From Gammaproteobacteria bacterium (GTDB taxonomy: Bacteria; Pseudomonadota; Gammaproteobacteria; SZUA-229): a stretch of 44,965 nt of DNA. The stretch covers positions 1 to 44,965 of the forward strand of contig JAOUKT010000019.1 of the NCBI GenBank assembly GCA_029882395.1, given 5' to 3'. Below are positions 9,756 to 16,611 of the stretch, piece after piece (position 1 is the first letter of the stretch; each line of letters opens with the position of its first letter). A program made the translations under genes and the position numbers. The notes beneath the pieces are model-generated. The model saw nothing but the letters and a program-made list of their open reading frames with translations, was not told the origin of the DNA and made no database searches.

Positions 9756-9869
9756 TGTAAAATCTGCGCCTCAAACTTGAGCACTGATGCTTATATCACC
9801 CGCACCAGGGTGGAATATGTCAGCAATATCAAGTATTATCCTACTGTTTTACTCAGGTATTAATCATCA

Positions 9870-10250
9870 ATGAGCGCACGTTATACTTTAAAAGTGATTA
9901 CTGAATTTGCATCAGCACACACCCTGCGTGATTATCCGGGTGCTTGCAGCCGGATGCACGGTCACAACTGGAAAGTAGAGCTGGAAGCTGTTGCAACCAA
10001 GCTGGACGATGTTGGCATGGGCGTGGATTTCAAACAAATGAAACACATTGCCCGTGAAGTTGGCGACCGACTCGATCATCGTTACCTGAATGAACTGGAA
10101 CCTTTTACTGAAATTAACCCGACAGCTGAGAATATCGCCGCCTATTTATACCGGGAAATTTCCAAACAATTAAACAGTGAAAGCATCACTGTCAGTACCG
10201 TTACGTTATGGGAAACCGAACGTGCCTGCGTACGCTATAGCGAAGAGTAA
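9870..10250 (+). CDS. queD: 6-carboxytetrahydropterin synthase (QueD)
   Basis: 126 residues of the 6-pyruvoyl-tetrahydropterin synthase fold. The zinc ligands are His17 (in FASAHTL), His30 and His32 (HGHNW). Cys26 in CSRMHGHNW is the catalytic cysteine position of QueD/PTPS-I. The later DHRYLNE and ETER segments complete the active site. QueD converts dihydroneopterin triphosphate to 6-carboxy-5,6,7,8-tetrahydropterin in queuosine/preQ0 synthesis. The adjacent folE2, five bases downstream, makes dihydroneopterin triphosphate from GTP, which supports this pathway over tetrahydrobiopterin synthesis. queC and queE are not in the window. Confidence 0.9.
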   Translation: MSARYTLKVITEFASAHTLRDYPGACSRMHGHNWKVELEAVATKLDDVGMGVDFKQMKHIAREVGDRLDHRYLNELEPFTEINPTAENIAAYLYREISKQLNSESITVSTVTLWETERACVRYSEE

Positions 10251-10255
10251 ATCAC

Positions 10256-11053
10256 ATGAGCACTGCAACTAATGACATCCCTGACGTTCAAAATTCTGCT
10301 GACAAGCGCAAGATCGCTATCAACAAGGTTGGTATCAAAGATATCCGTCATCCTGCTCAGGTGAAAGACCGTTCTGGACATATCCAGCACACGATTGCTA
10401 ATTTCAATATGACCGTGAACTTGCCGCACAACTTCAAAGGCACTCATATGTCCCGTTTTGTGGAAATCTTAAACAGCCATGAACGTGAAATCACCGTGCG
10501 ATCTTTTAATGAAATGCTGGCGGAAACCACTGAAAAACTGGATGCAGAAGAAGCGCATATTGAAATGACTTTCCCGTATTTCGTCAATAAAACCGCGCCC
10601 GCATCCGGCGTGCAAAGCTTGCTCGATTATGAAGTCAGCTTTATTGGTATCCGTAAAAAAGGCAACAACACCATCCACGTCAAAGTCGTGGTACCGGTTA
10701 CCAGCCTCTGTCCTTGCTCGAAAAAAATCTCCGATTACGGTGCGCATAACCAGCGCTCGCACGTTACTGTTAACGTCCGCACCAATGGTTTTGTCTGGAT
10801 TGAAGACATCATCGACATCGTTGAAAAACAGGCCTCTTGTGAGCTTTACGGCTTATTAAAACGCCCCGATGAAAAGATCGTGACTGAACGCGCCTACGAC
10901 AACCCTAAATTTGTCGAAGACATGGTGCGCGACATCGCCGCTTCATTAAACGAAGATGACCGCATTACCTCGTATGTACTGGAATCAGAGAACTTTGAAT
11001 CGATCCATAACCATTCTGCTTATGCGTTAATCGAGCACGATAAAGAAGCTTAA
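10256..11053 (+). CDS. folE2: GTP cyclohydrolase FolE2 (type IB)
   Basis: 265 residues, normal for FolE2. It carries [21 protein letters not shown], the active-site cysteine region of the COG1469 family, and an N-terminal [11 protein letters not shown] segment. It converts GTP to 7,8-dihydroneopterin triphosphate, the entry point to folate and 7-deazaguanine synthesis. Unlike FolE it does not strictly need zinc, and in many bacteria it serves under zinc limitation. I see no clear Zur operator in the gap upstream of queD, so zinc control is not supported here. It is coupled to queD. No + strand terminator is evident downstream. Confidence 0.93.
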   Translation: MSTATNDIPDVQNSADKRKIAINKVGIKDIRHPAQVKDRSGHIQHTIANFNMTVNLPHNFKGTHMSRFVEILNSHEREITVRSFNEMLAETTEKLDAEEAHIEMTFPYFVNKTAPASGVQSLLDYEVSFIGIRKKGNNTIHVKVVVPVTSLCPCSKKISDYGAHNQRSHVTVNVRTNGFVWIEDIIDIVEKQASCELYGLLKRPDEKIVTERAYDNPKFVEDMVRDIAASLNEDDRITSYVLESENFESIHNHSAYALIEHDKEA

Positions 11054-11071
11054 GACCGGTCGTTGGAGTTC

Positions 11072-11133
11072 TAGGACTTAGGACTTAGGACTTAGGACTT
11101 AGGACTTAGGTCTTAGGTCTTAGGTCTTAAGTC
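11072..11133. repeat. heptanucleotide tandem repeat (TAGGACT/TAGGTCT)
   Basis: Five perfect copies of TAGGACT (11072-11106) are followed without interruption by three copies of TAGGTCT (11107-11127) and a degenerate TAAGTC. The shift of one base between the two blocks indicates homogenisation within each block. It lies about 20 bases after the folE2 stop codon. Seven-base repeats in intergenic DNA are a known feature of some cyanobacteria and large sulfur bacteria. Copy number is likely to vary between strains. Confidence 0.95.
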
Positions 11134-11161
11134 AAAAACATATCATTGATTTAACATAATG

Positions 11162-11182
11162 CCGACTTCCGACTTCCGACTT
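11162..11182. repeat. heptanucleotide tandem repeat (CCGACTT x3)
   Basis: Three perfect copies of CCGACTT lie 29 bases beyond the first repeat array. The unit has the same length and shares GACTT with the first array (GGACTTA in another phase), which suggests the two arrays have a common origin or mechanism. Confidence 0.9.
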
Positions 11183-11193
11183 TTACAAAACAT

Positions 11194-11220
11194 AAAAAAA
11201 CCCCGCACCGGTATTCGGGG
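11194..11220 (-). terminator. rho-independent terminator of the dsrE-porin transcript
   Basis: Read on the minus strand, a CCCCG stem (11216-11220) and its complement CGGGG (11201-11205) enclose a ten-base loop, followed by seven T residues (11194-11200). It lies about 185 bases downstream of the porin stop. The stem is short but GC-only and is directly followed by the U-tract. Confidence 0.65.
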
Positions 11221-11405
11221 CGAGGTTCGCTAGACCTTTCAGGCCTAAAATGACTATTTTTTTATGAATCAAATAGTCCGGTTTATTTGACCATACATCC
11301 TGCAGGACGTTGTTATTATATAAACCCTATTTACAGATAATGCCAGTAAATGGGTATTATTATTTGACCTTCCCTGATCTGTGTATGCATTTCAATAACT
11401 CTTAC

Positions 11406-12725
11406 TTAGAAGATATGAGTTAACTGCATAGCAATACGGTTTGAAACACCTTTTAACTGATTATTCACTGCAGTTGTATCAGATGCAAAAGTTCGTGCCT
11501 CATATGACATTGTTACACGTGACTTTTTGTTGATATGGTACTGCGCCGCAAGAGTATTGGTATCAAAAGTTGACTCATCACCAACTGCTGACGTTCCATG
11601 ATTTTCATCACGCGTATAAGTATCTACACGAAGATCAATTTCCCATTTTGATTTAGGCACATAATAACCAAAATCAAGATAACTACCCGCTGCTGTCAGA
11701 TCATTAAAACTATCATCTGGACGATGCTGACCCTGGAAAATCATGCCTTTACCAGACATGCTCTCAAATGTTACACGGAATGGCTTATTCAGATATTTCA
11801 CACCAAACCCTGAACGAGTACGATCTTGTTCGTCTGTTGTAGTAATATCATCAGGATCCAAACGCTTACCAGACTGGCTCCAGGCAAAGATTTTTAAACC
11901 TTGCGCACGTGGACCTTTACCACCGTATGATTTTTCAGAAGCCCAGTACAGGTAAACATCTTTAGCATTATTAGTATCACCAAAATTCAGGCCATTACCA
12001 TTGCCCAACATAACTGCATAGGAGTGATCCCATTTTCCAGATTTGTAACTTTGGAAAAACTGAACACCTGTATCTCGGAAAGCTCCAACAGGACGTGAAT
12101 ATCCGCTTATGCTATTTGTATTAGTATCTGCTAAATTTATTCCACCTGCGCCAGCTGTGTTCGTTTCACCTTGCTGTTGAAAACGTTCCAGCATCAGCTG
12201 ATTAGAGACTGAGGTAAAGTTTATGTAATCGAATACATGAATGGCTTGAAGTGCTTCTTCAGGTCCAGGAGTCTTGAACAAACCAGTACGAATACGAACT
12301 GCATCGGTATTGATAGTAATACTTGCATCACTGATTTGAGCATCACCACCACTACCGGCAGTAATACCATTATTGCCCAGTTCAGCTAATAAAAAATAGT
12401 TAACTGATGAATCTAAAGGCATGCCTGTACCACGCACACCAATACGTGCGCGGTTTACATTGAATTGTTCCTGAGAGGTTAGATTAGGACCTATCAATTT
12501 TGGTGGAATGTATAAATCTCCATTTGCATTAGTAAAGGGATCACTTTCATCCTTTTGATACTGCGCCTGAATAAATCCCCATACCTTAGCACGGCCCGCC
12601 GCACCTGGGCGCTCTGTGCCTTGCAGCATTAGCCAGTTAGCCGCTTCGGCTACCTGAATAGCTGACAAACCGGCCACTATTGCAGCCGCTGCCAGTGTTT
12701 TTTTGAAAATAGTTTTATTAATCAC
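11406..12725 (-). CDS. outer-membrane porin, OprO/OprP-like
   Basis: 439 residues. A signal peptide (basic n-region, hydrophobic 10-22) ends at AEA near residue 29. The mature protein is rich in alternating polar/hydrophobic beta-strands, and the C-terminal residue is Phe (LTHIF), the BAM recognition signal. The RARIGVRGTG strand, the YFLLAELGNNG strand and the IRTGLFKTPGPEE strand are typical of the phosphate-selective porin O/P superfamily; substrate cannot be inferred. It lies 59 bases downstream of the dsrE-like gene with no promoter or terminator evident between, so it is probably the second gene of an ECF-controlled operon. The low-complexity Asn/Gly/Thr loops are probably surface-exposed. 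Confidence 0.78.
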   Translation of the reverse strand: MINKTIFKKTLAAAAIVAGLSAIQVAEAANWLMLQGTERPGAAGRAKVWGFIQAQYQKDESDPFTNANGDLYIPPKLIGPNLTSQEQFNVNRARIGVRGTGMPLDSSVNYFLLAELGNNGITAGSGGDAQISDASITINTDAVRIRTGLFKTPGPEEALQAIHVFDYINFTSVSNQLMLERFQQQGETNTAGAGGINLADTNTNSISGYSRPVGAFRDTGVQFFQSYKSGKWDHSYAVMLGNGNGLNFGDTNNAKDVYLYWASEKSYGGKGPRAQGLKIFAWSQSGKRLDPDDITTTDEQDRTRSGFGVKYLNKPFRVTFESMSGKGMIFQGQHRPDDSFNDLTAAGSYLDFGYYVPKSKWEIDLRVDTYTRDENHGTSAVGDESTFDTNTLAAQYHINKKSRVTMSYEARTFASDTTAVNNQLKGVSNRIAMQLTHIF

Positions 12726-12784
12726 AATTTTTCCCCAAAAGCTTTTATATTTATATATTAGATTCTACTTATTTACCCACTGGA

Positions 12785-13210
12785 TTAAGGTTTAACTAAC
12801 TTATAACCTTTATTCATCAGGTCAACAATTTGCACAACACCCGCCGATACAGGAACAGCTACTTTATTTAATGCCGGTGCATGACCGAGCTTTTTAGCCA
12901 TAGCGCTGATTGTATTTTTACAGGCACTGAATTTTACGCCTGCAGATGACAGTGATTTGATGCGGCCTTTATTTGCATTTTCTTCAAATAACAGACGCAA
13001 ACCCGGGCCAAACGCAACGATTTCGACATTCACTTTATCCTGACCGTAGTGCTTGATCAGGTTGTTAGCCACATTCAATACCAGTGTTTGTTTAAACGGG
13101 TTTGGATCACTGATTTGCAATATGATGCTCTGATCAGCAAACTCACCTGCTTGTACGCCGACTGAAAACAGCATGCCCACTGCTGCAAAGATTCCTAAGA
13201 TTTTCTTCAT
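12785..13210 (-). CDS. secreted DsrE-family protein
   Basis: 141 residues. A signal peptide (KK, hydrophobic 5-18, VQA cleavage after residue 21) indicates periplasmic location. The mature part matches the DsrE/DsrF-like fold: a first strand SIILQISDP, a KVNVEIVAFGPGLRLL strand-loop-helix, a cysteine at 97 in FSACKNTI, and a C-terminal VDLMNKGYKLVK. DsrE proteins bind or transfer sulfane sulfur through a conserved cysteine; Cys97 is the only cysteine here, so persulfide chemistry is possible but unproven. A GGAGAG ribosome-binding site precedes the ATG. Its sequence resembles the periplasmic part of the divergent anti-sigma factor, and its promoter region carries the same motif as the sigma gene. 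Confidence 0.85.
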   Translation of the reverse strand: MKKILGIFAAVGMLFSVGVQAGEFADQSIILQISDPNPFKQTLVLNVANNLIKHYGQDKVNVEIVAFGPGLRLLFEENANKGRIKSLSSAGVKFSACKNTISAMAKKLGHAPALNKVAVPVSAGVVQIVDLMNKGYKLVKP

Positions 13211-13267
13211 TTATTTGCTCTCCGAACGAAGTCGTTTTTTATAATTAAAAGTAATTAGCGTCTATTA

Positions 13268-13294
13268 AGATGAGATCAACTTAGCGAATATTCC
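13268..13294 (-). promoter_or_regulatory. ECF-type promoter of dsrE-porin operon
   Basis: On the minus strand, GGAATATT (13294-13287), then 13 bases, then TCATCT (13273-13268). GGAA-type -35 boxes with a TC-rich -10 about 15-17 bases later are typical of ECF sigma factors. The same two words at the same spacing precede the sigma gene. The leader to the dsrE start would be about 50 bases. Confidence 0.7.
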
Positions 13295-13394
13295 AAAAAG
13301 TATTCATTAAATCGTAAATAAGAGATTTCTAATGTGTTTTTTACAGATTACCAAGCCAATAATGATGCGGTATGATAGATATATTGTGAAATAA

Positions 13395-13421
13395 GGAATA
13401 TTTTGAAGAGTTCCATCATCT
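13395..13421 (+). promoter_or_regulatory. ECF-type autoregulatory promoter of sigma/anti-sigma operon
   Basis: GGAATATT (13395-13402), 13 bases, TCATCT (13416-13421). It is identical in both words and in spacing to the divergent element. The expected start point is only about 14 bases before the ATG at 13443, so the leader would be very short; the ribosome-binding site there is weak. Confidence 0.7.
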
Positions 13422-13442
13422 ATCAAGATACAGTTAAAAAAT

Positions 13443-13991
13443 ATGGCCGTTGATATCAAATCATTTTTTAAACATAAGCTGCAAATGCATCAAATCGAGG
13501 CATTGCGACCGCAACTCTACCGGGTAGCCGTTTCCTGGTGCAATGATGAAATGCTGGCCGATGACATAGTGCAGGATGCACTGGCGAAGGCGGTCCAGAA
13601 CATTTCTCAACTAAAGGATCCGGAGGCTTTAAAAAGCTGGCTGTTTACCATTTTAAATAATCAATGGCGTGAATATTTAAGGCGTAACCGTCCCTGTCTT
13701 GATATTGATGAGCTGATATTTATCGCTGACTCTGACCCCGAAGCCGATGAACAGCGCCAGCAAACCTGCCATCAGGTCCGTTTGGCGATTGCAGAATTGC
13801 CTTTAAGTCAAAGACAAACTATAACTCTGGTTGATCTTGAAGACATGTCCTATCAAGAGGTTGCTAAAGCACTGGACGTTCCGATTGGAACGGTCATGAG
13901 CCGGCTGAACCGGGCTAGAAAAGCATTATTACAAAAAATTGAACACCAGGAAAAAACAATGTCTATTTCTTATTTAAGGAGCGTCAAATGA
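13443..13991 (+). CDS. ECF-family RNA polymerase sigma factor
   Basis: 182 residues with sigma region 2 (about 20-80: YRVAVSWCNDEMLADDIVQDALAKA, then LKSWLFTILNNQWREYLRR) and region 4 (about 115-165: LPLSQRQTITLVDLEDMSYQEVAKALDVPIGTVMSRLNRARK). It lacks regions 1 and 3, as ECF factors do. It directs RNA polymerase to a small regulon. The duplicated GGAATATT-N13-TCATCT element suggests this includes its own operon and the divergent dsrE-porin operon. The stop codon overlaps the anti-sigma start by four bases (ATGA), so the two are translationally coupled. The sub-family cannot be assigned without a search. Confidence 0.92.
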   Translation: MAVDIKSFFKHKLQMHQIEALRPQLYRVAVSWCNDEMLADDIVQDALAKAVQNISQLKDPEALKSWLFTILNNQWREYLRRNRPCLDIDELIFIADSDPEADEQRQQTCHQVRLAIAELPLSQRQTITLVDLEDMSYQEVAKALDVPIGTVMSRLNRARKALLQKIEHQEKTMSISYLRSVK

Positions 13992-14731
13992 AACAGGATG
14001 TTTCGAATGAAATTCTAGGCGCCTATGTCGATAATGAACTGGCTTGTTCTGAAAAACGCGCCATTGCCGACCAGATCAAATCAGAACCCGAGGTAGCTGC
14101 TCGCGCACAGGCTTTGCTGGATTTGAAAACATCGATCAAAGCCGCTTATGCGCATACCTCTGTCAACACCGAGTCCGCTTCGGCAGCAGCTCAGTCATCG
14201 AGACACTCCTTCAGGGGCTTTTTTCAATATTCAGTTGCGGCTAGCCTGATCATGACTTTTGGTCTTTATCTCGGTAGTGTGCTGAGTCAATCTGATGCGC
14301 CAGTCATGACAACAACCGCTGTCAACGACACCTTATTTGGCATAAAAGTCCAGCCCGTGACTCAGCAACAAAATAAGGTATTGCTGCACATCTCCACCGC
14401 AGATTTGAATAAACTGGATTTTCTGTTAACCCGCACAGAAAGACTGTTAACAGATGCCCAGCACAGTCAGCAGGCCCTGAGTATCGAGGTGGTTGCCAAT
14501 TCAGAGGGCATCGATCTGTTGCGTAAAAACACCAGCCCGTATGCTCAGCGCATACAAAAACTGCAGGCTCAGTACACTAACTTGCAGTTCATCGCTTGCA
14601 AGAACTCCATTTCGAGGCTGAAGAAAAAAGGTTATAACGTGCAGATGATCGACGGCGTAAAACAAGACACACCGGCTCTGGACACGATTATCAACCGAAT
14701 GGATAAAGGCTGGACCTACGTTAAGATTTAA
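13988..14731 (+). CDS. membrane anti-sigma factor with periplasmic DsrE-like domain
   Basis: 247 residues. Residues 1-55 form a cytosolic anti-sigma domain (ILGAYVDNELACSEKRAIADQI) without the HxxxCxxC zinc motif of ZAS proteins. One transmembrane segment spans about 80-100. The C-terminal 120 residues lie in the periplasm and resemble the secreted DsrE-like protein encoded divergently: LSIEVVANSEGIDLL matches NVEIVAFGPGLRLL, FIACKNSISRLKKKG matches FSACKNTISAMAKKLG, and INRMDKGWTYVKI matches VDLMNKGYKLVKP. Cys204 occupies the same place as Cys97 of that protein. Its expected role is to sequester the ECF factor until the periplasmic domain senses a signal; a thiol, persulfide or binding to the DsrE partner is inferred only. 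Confidence 0.82.
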   Translation: MKQDVSNEILGAYVDNELACSEKRAIADQIKSEPEVAARAQALLDLKTSIKAAYAHTSVNTESASAAAQSSRHSFRGFFQYSVAASLIMTFGLYLGSVLSQSDAPVMTTTAVNDTLFGIKVQPVTQQQNKVLLHISTADLNKLDFLLTRTERLLTDAQHSQQALSIEVVANSEGIDLLRKNTSPYAQRIQKLQAQYTNLQFIACKNSISRLKKKGYNVQMIDGVKQDTPALDTIINRMDKGWTYVKI

Positions 14732-14744
14732 GGCTTTGCTGGCT

Positions 14745-14775
14745 GTCATGGCGCTGCTTTTTGGCGCGGCATGAC
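14745..14775. terminator. inverted repeat between convergent genes, possible terminator
   Basis: GTCATGGCGC (14745-14754) and GCGCGGCATGAC (14764-14775) pair with a small bulge around a short T-rich loop. It lies just after the anti-sigma stop, with convergent transcription from the short lipoprotein gene. No U-tract follows on either strand, so rho-independent termination is uncertain. Confidence 0.35.
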
Positions 14776-14877
14776 GACGAGGTTGAGCGACAGGCTTTAT
14801 CCGCTTGAGAGCTCAGATATGAAGACCTTGAGGCTGAGAAAACGCGGCACCATGACTATCAGCCGCTGCAGTCAACT

Positions 14878-15126
14878 TTACTTTTCTGCTGCCGCTTTTT
14901 CAGCCTTAAATTTACGATCCGCTTCCATCAAAATCTCGCACGCTTTTAACGAAGGCAGCGGGATTTCCATCACCAGGTTTTTCTCCGGCGTGGTCAGGTT
15001 TGGCGGCACCTCTAAAAGCCTTAGTCCATCAGCAAACTGGTATTCTTCAGTTTTCACTTTATCCGAACCACCGCAGGCAGTGACTACAAACGCTGATGAC
15101 AACAACAGTAAAATACTTTTATTCAT
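14878..15126 (-). CDS. bamC: short BamC-like lipoprotein
   Basis: 82 residues. A lipoprotein signal peptide ends in VVTACGG, so Cys18 would be lipidated. The mature segment reads YQFADGLRLLEVPPNLTTPEKN...MEIP. This resembles the extended N-terminal segment of BamC (NlpB), which in E. coli lies along BamD, and the gene follows dapA exactly as bamC does in gammaproteobacteria. BamC normally has two further globular domains (about 340 residues in E. coli). Those are absent here, and the protein ends in a Lys/Ala/Glu-rich helix. It may be a minimal BamC that keeps only the BamD-contacting arm. A degraded bamC or an unrelated small lipoprotein are alternatives. Confidence 0.6.
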   Translation of the reverse strand: MNKSILLLLSSAFVVTACGGSDKVKTEEYQFADGLRLLEVPPNLTTPEKNLVMEIPLPSLKACEILMEADRKFKAEKAAAEK

Positions 15127-15159
15127 ACTATTTAACTTCCAATTCTTTAGGCTGTAATG

Positions 15160-16035
15160 TTACAGCAAACCTGCCTGGCGTAATGCTTCACGCACCGGCT
15201 CATGGTATTGTTCGGAGAGCACGGTTAATGGTAATCGAATACCCAGCTCTATCATGCCCATTTCGGCCAGTGCCCATTTAACGGGTATGGGGCTTGATTC
15301 TATAAACAAGCGTTCATGCAATAAACTCAGGGTGCTGTTAATCTCATGCGCTTTTTTCGCATCGCCCGCTAATGCGGCTTTGCACATTTCGGCCATGGCT
15401 TTAGGTGCCACGTTGTTGGTCACCGAAATCACGCCTTTGCCGCCTTGCAGCAAAAAATCGGTTCCGGTCGCATCATCGCCTGAATAAACGTCCAATTTGT
15501 CGCCACAAAGCTGCAAAATAGTCGCTAATCGAGACAAATCGCCGGTGGCTTCTTTAACACCGATAATATTAGGCACATCAGCCAGCGCAGCAATTGTCTC
15601 CGGCAGCATATCAACAGCAGTACGCCCCGGCACGTTATACAATATCTGGGGAATCGCCACTGCATCAGCTATCACCTGGTGATGACGGATCAGTCCATGC
15701 TGAGTGGGTTTATTATAATAAGGTGTTACCAGCAAACAGGCATCCGCGCCTGCGTCTTGAGCACACCGGGTCAGTTCAATGGCTTCGGTGGTAGAATTAG
15801 CGCCCGTACCCGCGATAACAGGCAGTCGTTTATTCACGTACTCGACAGTGTAACGAATAACAGCGCAATGCTGTTTGGTATCAAGCGTCGCAGACTCGCC
15901 TGTGGTACCCATTGAGACAATCGCACTGGTGCCATTTTCAATGTGGAAATCAATGAGTTTTTCCAGCGATGCATGATCTACATCGCCATTCTCATGCATC
16001 GGTGTGACCAGAGCCACCATGCTACCCTGAAACAT
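15160..16035 (-). CDS. dapA: 4-hydroxy-tetrahydrodipicolinate synthase
   Basis: 291 residues, colinear with E. coli DapA. The Schiff-base lysine is Lys161 (GVKEATGD), Tyr133 and Arg138 lie in ILYNVPGRTA, and Thr44-Thr45 lie in MGTTGESATL. It condenses pyruvate with aspartate semialdehyde, the first committed step to diaminopimelate and lysine, in the cytosol. The YYNKP and LFIESSPIPVKWAL signatures are intact. The short BamC-like gene follows 33 bases downstream on the same strand, the usual dapA-bamC order. It diverges from the DUF302 gene. Confidence 0.97.
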   Translation of the reverse strand: MFQGSMVALVTPMHENGDVDHASLEKLIDFHIENGTSAIVSMGTTGESATLDTKQHCAVIRYTVEYVNKRLPVIAGTGANSTTEAIELTRCAQDAGADACLLVTPYYNKPTQHGLIRHHQVIADAVAIPQILYNVPGRTAVDMLPETIAALADVPNIIGVKEATGDLSRLATILQLCGDKLDVYSGDDATGTDFLLQGGKGVISVTNNVAPKAMAEMCKAALAGDAKKAHEINSTLSLLHERLFIESSPIPVKWALAEMGMIELGIRLPLTVLSEQYHEPVREALRQAGLL

Positions 16036-16108
16036 ATAACCCCCTAAAAATCTGACCGATAATTTTACTCACAGGCTCGATAACTAGCAAGTAAAGCCGC
16101 AATAAATA

Positions 16109-16129
16109 ACGCTCTTACTAAAAGAGCGT
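16109..16129. promoter_or_regulatory. perfect 8-bp inverted repeat upstream of DUF302 gene
   Basis: ACGCTCTT (16109-16116), a five-base spacer, and AAGAGCGT (16122-16129). It sits in the dapA/DUF302 divergent region, 45 bases before the DUF302 start. It immediately precedes a TAAAAT that could be its -10 box, so it would overlap the -35 region. It could be an operator for an unknown repressor or a hairpin; no U-tract follows. Confidence 0.45.
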
Positions 16130-16173
16130 GCTAAAATATTGATTTTAATGAAACACTTCGTTCTGGAGAAATT

Positions 16174-16563
16174 ATGTACGGTTTCGGTACTACTATTAAA
16201 GCCACAGCAGATGAAGCCGTGGAAAAAGTCACCAACGCACTAAAAGAAGAAGGTTTCGGTATTCTGACTGAAATCAACGTGCAAGAGGTGATGAAAGCTA
16301 AAATCGACGTTGATATGAAACCTTATCGCATCCTCGGTGCCTGTAACCCCCACCTGGCTCGTCAGGCTATTGAAGCTGAACCGGATATTGGTCTCTTGCT
16401 GCCATGCAATGTACTGGTGCGCGATGAAGGCGATGGCAATACCTTTGTTGGTTTCATGGACCCAAACGCTGTTCTCACCCTGGTCGACCGGCCTGAAGTG
16501 ATCGAACTGGCAAGCATGGTCAAAGAAAAGCTTGAGCGGGTACGCGACGCGTTAAATGCTTAA
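16174..16563 (+). CDS. DUF302 domain protein
   Basis: 129 residues, almost all DUF302. The N-terminal strand-helix (YGFGTTIKATADEAVEKVTNALKEEGFGILTEINV) is followed by KPYRILGACNPHLARQAIEAEPDIGLLLPCNVLV, the core family signature. No signal peptide is present, so it is cytosolic, unlike many exported DUF302 proteins. The family has a TATA-box-binding-like alpha/beta fold, and its biochemical role is not established; it is often seen with sulfur oxidation or respiratory genes. CNPH and PCNV supply two conserved cysteines (positions 57 and 80). A GGAG ribosome-binding site precedes the ATG. Confidence 0.88.
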   Translation: MYGFGTTIKATADEAVEKVTNALKEEGFGILTEINVQEVMKAKIDVDMKPYRILGACNPHLARQAIEAEPDIGLLLPCNVLVRDEGDGNTFVGFMDPNAVLTLVDRPEVIELASMVKEKLERVRDALNA

Positions 16564-16572
16564 AGCCGTTAT

Positions 16573-16604
16573 ATCCGGGCAGCACCGCTTGCCCGGATTG
16601 TCTG
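16573..16604 (+). terminator. hairpin after DUF302 gene
   Basis: A perfect 8-bp stem, ATCCGGGC (16573-16580) and GCCCGGAT (16591-16598), encloses a ten-base loop about ten bases after the DUF302 stop. The following TGTCTGTATT is a poor U-tract, so termination may be partial. The next gene begins only about 14 bases beyond the stem. Confidence 0.45.
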
Positions 16605-16611
16605 TATTGAC

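Larger units (their letters stand above)
11054..11405. other. intergenic region between convergent folE2 and porin genes
   Basis: 352 bases without a gene. They hold two heptanucleotide tandem repeats (11072-11133 and 11162-11182) and a minus-strand terminator (11194-11220). The remaining 185 bases up to the porin stop are AT-rich and show no open frame of note. This part would be the 3' untranslated region of the porin transcript if the terminator is the real end. Confidence 0.7.
13211..13442. promoter_or_regulatory. divergent control region between dsrE-like and ECF sigma genes
   Basis: 232 AT-rich bases that separate the two divergent operons. They contain one bipartite GGAATATT-N13-TCATCT element on each strand, pointing outwards, with about 100 bases between the two -35-like halves. 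I see no separate sigma-70 promoter that is convincing. Confidence 0.7.

Noticed and set aside
9803..9821. Short inverted repeat (CACCC/GGGTG) before queD as a Zur or preQ riboswitch element
   Set aside because: It does not match the Zur palindrome and has no preQ1 aptamer-like features; it is only a five-base stem.
11072..11182. Repeat arrays considered as a CRISPR
   Set aside because: The units are seven bases with no unique spacers between them.
14771..15157. 128-codon plus-strand open frame opposite the short lipoprotein gene
   Set aside because: It is antisense to a frame with a clear signal peptide and lipobox, and shows no protein-like features of its own.
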